Shown here piece after piece: positions 27,598 to 35,603 of a DNA stretch of 64,000 nucleotides; the stretch's first letter is position 1; every line of letters starts with the position of its first letter. The notes beneath the pieces are model-generated. The model did not search any database. It worked only from the letters and a program-made list of their open reading frames with translations, and had not been told where the DNA came from. Source of the DNA: Parahaliea aestuarii (GTDB taxonomy: Bacteria; Pseudomonadota; Gammaproteobacteria; Pseudomonadales; Halieaceae); the NCBI RefSeq assembly GCF_008064635.1, contig NZ_VRYZ01000005.1:248001-312000 (forward strand), given 5' to 3'. The translations under genes and the position numbers were made by a program.

Positions 27598-29900
27598 ACA
27601 TGAATAGACTGCTTTTCCCCCTGGTTGGCCTGGCCGGCGCCGCCGTCATCGCCTGGGTGGCGGCCGGCTTTGTCGGCGCGACAACGCTGGCACTGGCGGT
27701 CACCCTGTTGATCGGCGCCGCCTACGGCGTGGGTGTGGCCGAACTGTGGCGCTTCCGGCGCAGCACCGGCAGTCTGGTGGCGGCGCTGGCCATGCCCGCC
27801 GCTGAGGTCGGCACTCTGACAGGCTGGCTGGCAAGACTGGACAGCGAGCTGCGCGGGCCGGTCCAGTTGCGTATCGAAGGTCAATCAGTGGCCCTGCCCG
27901 GGCCGCTGATCACGCCCTATCTGGTGGGATTGCTGGTGATGCTGGGCCTGCTGGGTACCTTTTTCGGCATGGTCGACACCCTCTCTGGCGCCGTGGGAGC
28001 ACTGCAGGGCAGTACTGAGCTCGATGCCATTCGCGCCGGGCTGGCCGCGCCGATCGCTGGCCTCGGTGTGGCGTTTGGCACGTCGGTAGCGGGTATCGCC
28101 GCGTCTGCCTGTCTCGGTCTGCTGTCGGTCATTTGCCGCCGCGAGCGCCTGCTGGCCGGGCGTGCACTGGACAGCTTTGCCCGCGACATATTTCCGGATC
28201 ATCACCTGGATCGTCGCCGGCAGCAGGCCTTTGAGGCGCTGGAAGCGCAGTCCGCAGCAGTGCCGGCGGTGGTCGATCGCCTGGATGCCCTGGTGGATCG
28301 CCTGTCGCGCCTGGGCGGGGAGTTGGGCGACTCGCTACTGGCCAACCAGAAAACGCTGCAGGACGGCCTGGGTGAATCGTTCAGCCGGCTGGCGCAGCAG
28401 GTGGGCGATACGATGCACAGCAGTCTCAGCGAGAGTGGCCGGGCCGCTGCGGAGGGCATTCGCCCGGCACTGGAGTCGACGGTGTCAGCACTGGCCGAGC
28501 ACAGTAGCAGCACGCAGGCGCAGCTGATCGAACTGGCGCGCGAGCAGGGCGAACGCCTGGCCGGGCATTTGCACGCGGCGACCGCTCAGTTGCAGGCTGA
28601 AGTGAATGCCGCGGCTGAAAAGCAGCTTCAGGCCCACGCCACACTGACGCAGCAAATCGGGAACAGTCTGGCTTCCTCCGCCGCCGGTCAGCAAGCCGCA
28701 CAGGCAGAACAGCAGGCGGGCCTGCTGGCGAAGTTCGAGGCGCTGTTTGTGCAAACCGAAGCTCTGGTGGCACAGCGAGCAGACGCAGAGGAACGCTGGC
28801 TGGCCCAACACCAGGAGCGTATGTCCGCGCTGCTGGCACAGAGTGCAGCGGCGCTGGATGAACTGGCCAGCGCCGATGAGACCCGCGCTGCGGCAAGCCA
28901 GCAACGCCTGCTGGCCCTGGAATCCGCGTTGCAGGAACATCAGCAGGCCAGCGCAGCGGCGGAAACGGAACGCCTGCAACAACTGGATCAGCGGTTACAG
29001 GCCCTGCTTGAACAGAGTAGCTCTGCTTTGGCGGCTATCCGCGACAGCGAAGCGGAGGGTGCAACCCGTGTACTGACGCAACTGCAGGCACTGCAGGCAG
29101 AGCAGGAGCGGCAAGGGGCACAGACCCTGGAAGCCCAGCAGCAGTCGTTGGTGCAACAAGGTGAGCTGTGGCAGTCACTGGCCGCGAATCTCGCTGAGCA
29201 GCTCGGCGCCCTGCGCGACGCGGAAGAACAGAGGGCGGAAGCGTCCGCCCAGCGTTTGGCCGCGCTGGAGGCAGTGGCGGCCGAGCATCTCGGCGCGCTG
29301 GGCGCCAGCCTGGAAGCGCCGATGACGCGACTGATCGAAACCGCATCGGAAACCCCCAAGGCGGCGGCGGAAGTTATCGCCCAGCTGCGCAAAGAGCTCA
29401 GCAATAATGTCGTGCGCGACAACCAGTTGCTGGAGGAGCGCGAGCAATTGCTGGAGCGCCTGGCAGTGCTGCTCGACAACATGGAGTCGACCTCTGCCGG
29501 GCAGCTGGACGCAGTGCAGTCGGCGGTGTCCCGCTCCGCCGATACTCTCCTGGAGCTGGGGCAGACTATCGGTGCGGATCTCAATGGCAGTGCCGGGCAG
29601 CTGGCCGGGCTGGCGGTGGACGTGGCCGGCAGCGCTGGCGATGTCGCCAGTCTGGGCGAGTCCTTCCGGGTTGCGGTGGAGCAGTTCGGCGAGGCCAACC
29701 AGGCCCTGATAGATGGCCTGGAGCGGATGGAGCAGGCCATGGAGCGTTCGGGCGCGCGCAGCGATGAGCAGCTGGGCTATTACGTGGCCCAGGCCCGGGA
29801 GATTATCGATCACAGCGTCCTGTCGCAAAAAGAGATCATCGAAGAACTGCGTCAGCTCGGTGGCCAGCAGCAACTGTTCGCCCCGGAGGCGAATTCATGA
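27594..29900 (+). CDS. MotA/TolQ/ExbB-like channel with long coiled coil (DUF802 family, ZorA-like)
   Basis: A 768-residue membrane protein. Four hydrophobic helices lie near residues 8-28, 30-50, 106-128 and 150-180. The third contains LGLLGTFFGMV with Thr122, and the fourth contains AAPIAGLGVAFGTSVAGIAA with Thr163, matching the polar threonines that line the proton path in ExbB, TolQ and ZorA. From about 210 to 750 the chain is an almost unbroken coiled coil rich in Gln, Ala and Glu, which would form a cytoplasmic tail or tube. ATGA overlaps couple it to both neighbours. It is best read as the pentameric ring of a proton-driven motor. Confidence 0.85.
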   Translation: MNMNRLLFPLVGLAGAAVIAWVAAGFVGATTLALAVTLLIGAAYGVGVAELWRFRRSTGSLVAALAMPAAEVGTLTGWLARLDSELRGPVQLRIEGQSVALPGPLITPYLVGLLVMLGLLGTFFGMVDTLSGAVGALQGSTELDAIRAGLAAPIAGLGVAFGTSVAGIAASACLGLLSVICRRERLLAGRALDSFARDIFPDHHLDRRRQQAFEALEAQSAAVPAVVDRLDALVDRLSRLGGELGDSLLANQKTLQDGLGESFSRLAQQVGDTMHSSLSESGRAAAEGIRPALESTVSALAEHSSSTQAQLIELAREQGERLAGHLHAATAQLQAEVNAAAEKQLQAHATLTQQIGNSLASSAAGQQAAQAEQQAGLLAKFEALFVQTEALVAQRADAEERWLAQHQERMSALLAQSAAALDELASADETRAAASQQRLLALESALQEHQQASAAAETERLQQLDQRLQALLEQSSSALAAIRDSEAEGATRVLTQLQALQAEQERQGAQTLEAQQQSLVQQGELWQSLAANLAEQLGALRDAEEQRAEASAQRLAALEAVAAEHLGALGASLEAPMTRLIETASETPKAAAEVIAQLRKELSNNVVRDNQLLEEREQLLERLAVLLDNMESTSAGQLDAVQSAVSRSADTLLELGQTIGADLNGSAGQLAGLAVDVAGSAGDVASLGESFRVAVEQFGEANQALIDGLERMEQAMERSGARSDEQLGYYVAQAREIIDHSVLSQKEIIEELRQLGGQQQLFAPEANS

Positions 29901-30523
29901 GCGAGCTGCAGGACAGCAATACCGAGACACCGATCTGGGCCATATTCGGCGACCTGATGGCCGCCCTGGTGGGCGTGTTTGTGCTGATACTGGTGTGGGT
30001 GATTGGCTACCAGCTGGAGTTGGCACAGGACCTCGCCCGGGAAACCGAGCAGCGACAGGTCGAACAGCAGCGCCGCGAACAACTGGAGCAAGCGCTGGCG
30101 GGACCGCTGGCAGAGGGGCGCATCTCACTGCGCGATGGCCGCATCGGTATTTCCGGCAGTGTGCTGTTTGCCCTGAACTCGGCGGACTTACAGGAAGAGG
30201 GGCGCTCCCTGCTGGCCTCCCTGGCGGGGCCGCTGCAGGACTACCTTTCCCAGCGGGAGGAGTTGCTGATGGTCAGTGGTTTTACCGATGACCTGCCGAT
30301 TCAGCGTGACAATCTGTACTTTGAAGACAACTGGGAACTGTCCGCTCAGCGCGCCCTGACGGTCACGCGGGCGCTGATTGAAGAGGGGATGCCCGCCTCC
30401 CTGGTGTTTGCCTCGGCTTTTGGCGAGCAGCAGCCGGTGGCCGCGAATGGTGACGAGGAGGGGCGGGCGCGCAATCGTCGGGTCGAGATGGCTCCGGTCC
30501 CCAGGTTGAGCAACGATGGCTGA
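29897..30523 (+). CDS. OmpA-domain stator subunit (MotB/ZorB-like)
   Basis: A 208-residue protein with one membrane helix (about 14-38) beginning WAIFGDLMAALVGVFVLIL. Asp19 sits where MotB, ExbD and ZorB carry the proton-accepting aspartate. A helical linker (40-75) leads to a periplasmic OmpA/MotB peptidoglycan-binding domain with VSGFTDDLPI, NWELSAQRALTV and ARNRRVEM, including the Asp and Arg that bind diaminopimelate. It would form the rotating or anchoring dimer inside the ring encoded upstream. It overlaps both neighbouring genes by a few bases. Confidence 0.88.
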   Translation: MSELQDSNTETPIWAIFGDLMAALVGVFVLILVWVIGYQLELAQDLARETEQRQVEQQRREQLEQALAGPLAEGRISLRDGRIGISGSVLFALNSADLQEEGRSLLASLAGPLQDYLSQREELLMVSGFTDDLPIQRDNLYFEDNWELSAQRALTVTRALIEEGMPASLVFASAFGEQQPVAANGDEEGRARNRRVEMAPVPRLSNDG

Positions 30524-31277
30524 ATTCCCGGCGGAAGCGGTACTGAGCCTGCCTGCAGCGCTTCCGGATACGGATGCCATGGCGCTGGACGAGGCCCTGG
30601 CCACGCTGGAAGGGTTGGGTGTCAATCAGTACGACCCTCCGCGCTATGCCTATATCTGCGCACTGGTTGAGCGCTGCCAGCTGGCTGAGGGGCCGTTGGC
30701 CGACTGGTACGATCAGCGCGCACGCCAGGCGCTGGTGGACTACGCCGATAGCGCCGAAGCGGCCCGGGCTGCCTGGGTACAAGACGCGCAGGCACTCTAT
30801 GACAACACCCCGGCATTGGCTCTCGCCATTAACACCGCCCTGGAAAACTGGGACGGGCGTGCCCTGCGTCGCTTGCAACGCGGGCAGTCGGCCTGCATCG
30901 CGGCGGGGCCGTTGGCAGAGCTGGTAACACAGATAGAGGCGCTGCACCGGGAGTCTCCGCTGGATGACGGCGGCGACAGTCTGGAAGTACAGCTGCGTCG
31001 CCAGGAGCGCCAGCTCATGGCGGAATTCGGGCAGGTCGGGGAGAGCGGCGAACTGCGTTCGGCTCGCTCCTACCGGCAGCGCATGCAACGCAGCGGGGCA
31101 GAGCGCTTGCTGGCGGACTCAGTGGCCGGGGCACCGGAGGAATCGGGGCCGCTGAATCCGCAAAAGCTGGCGACCCGGGCGCTGACAAATATGCAGCAAT
31201 TGTCGGCGCCAGCCAGCGCGCGTTTTGTCGCCTGGTTAAATGCACTGCTTTACCTGGAAAAGCTGAGTCCGCCGTAG
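30516..31277 (+). CDS. DUF2894 family protein, last gene of stator-like operon
   Basis: A 253-residue soluble, largely helical protein assigned to DUF2894 on sequence character and operon position. The N-terminal half has tryptophan- and tyrosine-containing helices (YDPPRYAYICALVERCQL, PLADWYDQRARQAL). The C-terminal half is basic and helical (SYRQRMQRSGAERLL) and ends in an amphipathic segment. It has no membrane helix or catalytic motif. It starts 8 bases inside the OmpA gene, so translation is coupled. It may be a cytoplasmic partner acted on by the motor, which is inference. Confidence 0.8.
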   Translation: MAEFPAEAVLSLPAALPDTDAMALDEALATLEGLGVNQYDPPRYAYICALVERCQLAEGPLADWYDQRARQALVDYADSAEAARAAWVQDAQALYDNTPALALAINTALENWDGRALRRLQRGQSACIAAGPLAELVTQIEALHRESPLDDGGDSLEVQLRRQERQLMAEFGQVGESGELRSARSYRQRMQRSGAERLLADSVAGAPEESGPLNPQKLATRALTNMQQLSAPASARFVAWLNALLYLEKLSPP

Positions 31278-31321
31278 ACGCGCTGGGTCACCACCGCTAA
31301 GCTGGCCTTTTTGCCGACGCC

Positions 31322-32572
31322 ATGCAGCCGATACAGATAAAACGACGCTTCCCCTGGCGCACGGCCGGCGCGCTGTTTTTCTTTGTCGGTGCGATCGTCG
31401 CTTTTGAACTGGGCGTCACGGTCAGCGAGCGCCCGGCCGTTGCCGAGGGCTCCCTGCTCAGCAAGGCTTACTACGCCCTGACCCTGTTTGTGGTGGGCGG
31501 AGCCGATCTCGGCACACCCGAGGGGGGCAGCCTGCCGGCGCGCATGCTGCTGTGGCTGTCTTTCTTTGGTGCCCCTATCCTGGCGGCATCTACCCTTATT
31601 GAGGCCCTGCTGAAAGCCATCGCTCCCCGGCGCTGGCAGTTTCGTCGCCTGAAGGACCATATTGTGGTGGTGGGGCACGGCGAACTGACGTTCAGCTACC
31701 TGCGGGTGCTGCGCAAGCGTAACCCAAGATTACCGGTGGTGGTGGTCAGCGATGCCGCCATGGAGAGCTCGTTAATCGAAGAGCTCAAGCACAGCTTTGA
31801 CGCCCTGGTAATGATCGGGGATATCACCCATGAGTACTGCCTCGACCAGCTGAAAGTGCAGCGCGCGCGCAAGATCCTGCTGCTGGATGACAACAGCCTG
31901 CGCAGCTACGAGGCCGCCAGCAAATTGTTGCAACTGGAACCGGAGATAGGCCCCCGGGTAGTGATTCACTGCGGCAACCTGCGCTTCATGCGCGCCATGT
32001 CCGATACCCGTGTGGCCCGGCAGTGCGAGACATTCAATACCTACCACCTGGCGGCCGCCGGCCTGGTGCGCAGCCACATGATTCAGCACTTTCGCGAGAC
32101 CCGCTCCAAGGACGTAGTGATTATCGCCGGCTTTGGCCGTTTCGGGCAGACTATCCTGGAAGAGTTGCAGCGCTGTGCCATCGACGAACTGGCGACAGTA
32201 TTTATCATCGACCGCGATGCCCGCCGCCGGGTGCTGGTCGCGGACGAACAGATGGCCTTCTCCGGCCGCTATCGCCGGGAAATCTATGACGGCGATATTT
32301 CCCATCCCGAGGTCTGGCGGCAGGTCAGTGACGCCGTGGAAGTCAGGGGGGACAACACCGTGTTTGTGCTCGGTACCGGCCGCGAAGAGGACAACCTGCG
32401 CACCGCCCTGTGGTTGCGACGCAAGTATCCCCTGTCCATGGTGATCTCGCGCAGCAGCAAGGAATCCCTGTTCGCCTCCGAGGTCGGCCAGGATCACAAC
32501 ATCATCAGTATCAGTATTAACGAACTGGTGGAGGACAATATCCCCGGTAGCTGGGCAGCCATCGACGGCTGA
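31322..32572 (+). CDS. Potassium-channel-like protein with two RCK/TrkA-N domains and a degenerate filter
   Basis: A 416-residue protein with two membrane helices (about 15-33 and 74-98) around a pore-like loop. The loop reads ALTLFVVGGADLGTP where potassium channels carry TxGYGD, so the selectivity filter is degenerate. Two Rossmann-type RCK-N domains follow: HIVVVGHGELTFSYL near 113-127 and VVIIAGFGRFGQTIL near 265-280. Known relatives bind nucleotides or ions to gate channels. It may be an altered channel, a non-conducting sensor, or selective for another ion. It starts 44 bases after the DUF2894 gene on the same strand. Confidence 0.8.
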   Translation: MQPIQIKRRFPWRTAGALFFFVGAIVAFELGVTVSERPAVAEGSLLSKAYYALTLFVVGGADLGTPEGGSLPARMLLWLSFFGAPILAASTLIEALLKAIAPRRWQFRRLKDHIVVVGHGELTFSYLRVLRKRNPRLPVVVVSDAAMESSLIEELKHSFDALVMIGDITHEYCLDQLKVQRARKILLLDDNSLRSYEAASKLLQLEPEIGPRVVIHCGNLRFMRAMSDTRVARQCETFNTYHLAAAGLVRSHMIQHFRETRSKDVVIIAGFGRFGQTILEELQRCAIDELATVFIIDRDARRRVLVADEQMAFSGRYRREIYDGDISHPEVWRQVSDAVEVRGDNTVFVLGTGREEDNLRTALWLRRKYPLSMVISRSSKESLFASEVGQDHNIISISINELVEDNIPGSWAAIDG

Positions 32573-32642
32573 TCGCTCCCGGCACAACGCAGCTGCTATG
32601 CTGGCTGTGATAGATTCTCTACCGCCAAGACGAGGAAAGGCA

Positions 32643-33269
32643 TTGCAACAGGCACTGGAAAACATGCTGGCCATGCAGCACCGGATGAACACCCGGGTTC
32701 ATGAGCACTGGATCGAGCAGAATTTTGAATGGTACCGGGCCATCTGGATTGAGTGCGGTGAACTGATAGAGCACTACGGTTACAAGTGGTGGAAAAAGCA
32801 GGAACCGGATATGGAGCAGGTGCGGCTGGAAGTCATCGATATCTGGCATTTTGGCATGTCGGCCCTGTTTGCGCCGGGCAAGAGCGAGGCGCGCCTGGCC
32901 GCCGAAATCGCCAGCGAAGTCGCCGATTACAAACCAGCTGGACTGGGTGTGCGCGAAGCCACCGAAGCGCTGGCCGAACACTCGCTGCAGAGCAAGAGCT
33001 TTTCCGCTGCGCGGTTCTGGGAGTTGATGCTGGCGGCGGGGCTGGATTTCGAATCCCTGTACTCCGCCTATGTCGGGAAAAACGTTCTCAATTTCTTTCG
33101 TCAAGATCACGGCTACAAGGACGGCAGCTATATCAAGAACTGGCAGGGCCGCGAGGACAACGAACACCTGGTTGAGTTGATCGCCGGCCTGGACCAGAGT
33201 GCCGCGGATTTTGCCGAACAGGTCTACAGCGCCCTGCAACAGCGCTACCGGGAGTTGAACGGAGGCTGA
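32643..33269 (+). CDS. Dimeric (all-alpha) dUTP diphosphatase
   Basis: A 208-residue member of the MazG-like dimeric dUTPase family (dUTPase_2), hydrolysing dUTP to dUMP and pyrophosphate. The metal-binding helices show WIECGELIEHYGYKWWKK and EVIDIWHFGMSALF (E-x2-E and E-x2-D patterns). GKNVLNFFRQDHGYKDGSY is the conserved C-terminal substrate region. I place the start at a TTG (32643) because GAGG lies 7 bases upstream and family N-termini begin near LENMLAMQHRMN; an ATG start 45 bases upstream is possible. This form is commoner in phages, trypanosomatids and some marine bacteria than the trimeric Dut. Confidence 0.88.
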   Translation: MQQALENMLAMQHRMNTRVHEHWIEQNFEWYRAIWIECGELIEHYGYKWWKKQEPDMEQVRLEVIDIWHFGMSALFAPGKSEARLAAEIASEVADYKPAGLGVREATEALAEHSLQSKSFSAARFWELMLAAGLDFESLYSAYVGKNVLNFFRQDHGYKDGSYIKNWQGREDNEHLVELIAGLDQSAADFAEQVYSALQQRYRELNGG

Positions 33270-33276
33270 TGCCAGC

Positions 33277-34179
33277 GTGAGTGAAGCGGCCGACAAACTT
33301 TCCACCACGGCTCTGGCGCGGGCACTGGATATCCCGCTGCAGCAGCTTTTCGTCACCCTGCGCGACTACGGCTGGATTGAACGCCGGGGCGACAACTGGC
33401 TGCTCACCCCGAAGGGCGAGTATGAGGGCGGCAGTTACCGCAATAGCAAGCGTTTTGGCCGCTACATTGTCTGGCCAGAGAAACTGGTTGAACATCCAAT
33501 GCTCAGTGCCATTGAGTCCAGCCAGCGCATGACCGCCGCCTCTCTGCGACGTTTCTTTCCCGGTGTGCACGCCCGCAGCATCAATCGGGCGCTGGCGGAA
33601 ATTGGCCTGCAACAGCACAGTATCCTCGGCTGGGAATTGACCGACCTGGGGCAGGCCTGGGGCGGCCAGCAGGCAGAGAGCGAAAACAACGGCACCTTTT
33701 ACGTCACCTGGCCCCACGAGATAGTCGATCACCCGGTGGTGCAGCGGGAGCTGTCCCGCCTGTTGCCGGTGCACGCTCCGTCGGCGGAGGCTGGCGATGA
33801 CGGGACGGCGCCCGGTGAAGTGGACTTGTTCGCCGGAGCCGCTGTTGCGCCGCTGGCGGGCCTGGACGGCCACCAGCTTAAATCCAGCCTGCAGCGCCAG
33901 GTGTGTGACTGGCTCTACCTGGCCCAACTGGTGCACGCACATCACCGCGCGCTGCCCTGCGAAGAGGCGCTGTACGCCGATTTCTACCTGCCCCAGGGGC
34001 ATGTCTATATCGATTGCTGGGATGACGAAGTAGCTGGCGGTGACCTGTCGGCCCGATTGCGGCGGCGGGAGTACTACCGGGACCTCGGGCTCAAGGCGAT
34101 AGAAGTCAACAAGGGCGACGGCGAGCGCCTGGACGAAGTGCTGGGCCGGGGGCTGCTGGCTTTCGGTATTCGCTGCTAG
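33277..34179 (+). CDS. Duplicated winged-helix-like protein with nuclease-like C-terminus, unknown function
   Basis: A 300-residue protein. Residues 12-75 and 88-154 are a degenerate tandem repeat. Each has a helical part, a G-W motif and a strand pair ([22 protein letters not shown]-like versus [18 protein letters not shown]) and ends in matching [12 protein letters not shown] and [12 protein letters not shown]. Similar N-terminal domains occur in phage antirepressors. The C-terminal third has YADFYLP, VYIDCWD and [12 protein letters not shown], a pattern like DUF559/Vsr-type endonuclease folds, with Asp235 and Asp246 as candidate metal ligands; the usual lysine is not evident. GTG start. 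It is convergent with, and overlaps by 4 bases, the pterin dehydratase gene. Confidence 0.65.
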   Translation: MSEAADKLSTTALARALDIPLQQLFVTLRDYGWIERRGDNWLLTPKGEYEGGSYRNSKRFGRYIVWPEKLVEHPMLSAIESSQRMTAASLRRFFPGVHARSINRALAEIGLQQHSILGWELTDLGQAWGGQQAESENNGTFYVTWPHEIVDHPVVQRELSRLLPVHAPSAEAGDDGTAPGEVDLFAGAAVAPLAGLDGHQLKSSLQRQVCDWLYLAQLVHAHHRALPCEEALYADFYLPQGHVYIDCWDDEVAGGDLSARLRRREYYRDLGLKAIEVNKGDGERLDEVLGRGLLAFGIRC

Positions 34180-34460
34180 AGCAGGCTGTTGATCTGCCTG
34201 GCCAGGGCGAAATCCCGCTCGGAAATGCCGTCGCAGTCGTGTGTGGTCAGATGGATTTCCACCCGGTTGTAGACATTGGACCATTCCGGGTGGTGATTGG
34301 CCGTTTCTGCCAGCAGCGCTACCTGCGACATAAAGCCCCAGGCGTCGACGAAGTTACTGAAGACAAAGTGGCGGTAGAGCTTGTGCTGGTCAATACCCCA
34401 GTCGGGCAGGGATGCCAGCATTTCCTCAATTTCGGCGGCGGACAATTTGACCAGTGACAT
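34176..34460 (-). CDS. phhB: Pterin-4a-carbinolamine dehydratase
   Basis: A 94-residue enzyme that dehydrates 4a-hydroxytetrahydropterin, normally recycling the cofactor of aromatic amino-acid hydroxylases. The active-site stretch [18 protein letters not shown], with its paired histidines, and [15 protein letters not shown] are clear. The length is typical. No phenylalanine hydroxylase gene is nearby, so it may have a broader housekeeping role here. Confidence 0.93.
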   Translation of the reverse strand: MSLVKLSAAEIEEMLASLPDWGIDQHKLYRHFVFSNFVDAWGFMSQVALLAETANHHPEWSNVYNRVEIHLTTHDCDGISERDFALARQINSLL

Positions 34461-34508
34461 TGATACATCCTCGCTTGTACAGCAGATAGTTAAAGTATAT
34501 TCCCTGTC

Positions 34509-35603
34509 TCAGCGCCGGCTGAGCAGGACACCGCACTCCATGTGGTCAGTGTAGGGGAACTGGTCGAACAGGGCGAAGCGTTCGATACGGTGGCTCCCGC
34601 TGATCTGCTGCAGGTTGTCGGCCAGGGTCTGCGGGTTGCAGGAAATATAGAGGATATGCTCGAAACCGCTCACCATGGCCTGGGTCGCGGCATCCAGGCC
34701 GGCCCGGGGCGGGTCGACGAACACCGTGCGCAGGTCGTAATCCGGCAGCGGCCTGGGCAGACTTGCCAGACGGCGAAACTCCCGCTCGCCGGCCATGGCC
34801 TGACTGACCTCCTCCGCGGACAGTCGAATCATCTGCACGTTGTCGATGCCGTTGCGTTCCAGGTTCCACTGCGCCGCGCGCACCGAGGTTTTCGCCAGTT
34901 CGGTGGCGATGACCTGATCGAAGCAGGACGATAGCGGCAGGGTGAAATTGCCGTTGCCGCAGTAGAGTTCCAGCAGGTCACCACCGAGTCCGCTGGCGCG
35001 GCCAACCGCCCATTCCAGCATCTGGATATTGACCCGGGCATTGGGCTGGGTGAAGGCCTGTTCAAACTGGCGGTAGTGGAAATCGCGGCCACTGACCGGG
35101 AGCGTCTCGGTAACATAGTCCCGGCTCAGCACTTCCTTCTGCTTGCGGCTGCGCCCGACAATGGCCACATCGAGTTCGTCCGCCAGGCAGAGTGCAGCAT
35201 CACACCAGTCCGGCTCCAGCCGACGATGGTAGATCAGGGTGACCAGCGTGTCCCCGGCCAGCGTACTGAGAAATTCCACCTGGAACAGCTTGCGCCGCAG
35301 CAGGTCGTTGGCACGCAGTTTCCCCTGCAGTTGCGGCATCAGCTGCTGAATCCGCTCGCAGGCGATGGGGAATTCGTGAACCGGAACCGGGGTCTTGGGA
35401 TCGTCGCGGCGGTACATCACGTAATCCAGTGCATCCCCGTCGTGCCACATGCGAAACTCCGCGCGCATGCGGAATCCACTGGGAGGGGAGCGAAACACTT
35501 CGGCGGCGGGTGCTTTGAAGGGCGCCAGCAAGGCGCTGACACGGTTGACCTTGTCCTGCAGCAGGCTTTCGTAGTGTTCGGGTGCGAAGGCGCTCAGCGG
35601 CAT
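34509..35603 (-). CDS. trmA: tRNA (uracil-54-C5)-methyltransferase
   Basis: A 364-residue SAM-dependent methylase making ribothymidine at position 54 of tRNA T-loops. LLELYCGNGNFTLPLS is the SAM site, VFVDPPRAGLD the conserved D-P-P-R, and YISCNPQTL holds the nucleophilic cysteine. Unlike RlmCD it lacks an N-terminal Fe-S cysteine cluster and TRAM domain, which favours TrmA. GAGAGG lies 6 bases upstream of ATG 35603. It overlaps the preceding TrpD2-like gene by 10 bases and so is part of the same minus-strand operon. Confidence 0.94.
   Translation of the reverse strand: MPLSAFAPEHYESLLQDKVNRVSALLAPFKAPAAEVFRSPPSGFRMRAEFRMWHDGDALDYVMYRRDDPKTPVPVHEFPIACERIQQLMPQLQGKLRANDLLRRKLFQVEFLSTLAGDTLVTLIYHRRLEPDWCDAALCLADELDVAIVGRSRKQKEVLSRDYVTETLPVSGRDFHYRQFEQAFTQPNARVNIQMLEWAVGRASGLGGDLLELYCGNGNFTLPLSSCFDQVIATELAKTSVRAAQWNLERNGIDNVQMIRLSAEEVSQAMAGEREFRRLASLPRPLPDYDLRTVFVDPPRAGLDAATQAMVSGFEHILYISCNPQTLADNLQQISGSHRIERFALFDQFPYTDHMECGVLLSRR

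Noticed and set aside
26899-31277. Complete Zorya defence system
   Set aside because: ZorA/ZorB-like subunits are present, but there is no ZorC, ZorD helicase-nuclease or ZorE gene nearby, so only architectural similarity is claimed.
26737-34179. Classical genomic island inserted at tRNA-Leu(UAA)
   Set aside because: No integrase and no direct repeat of the tRNA 3' end was found downstream, and base composition matches the surroundings. The tRNA position alone is not enough.
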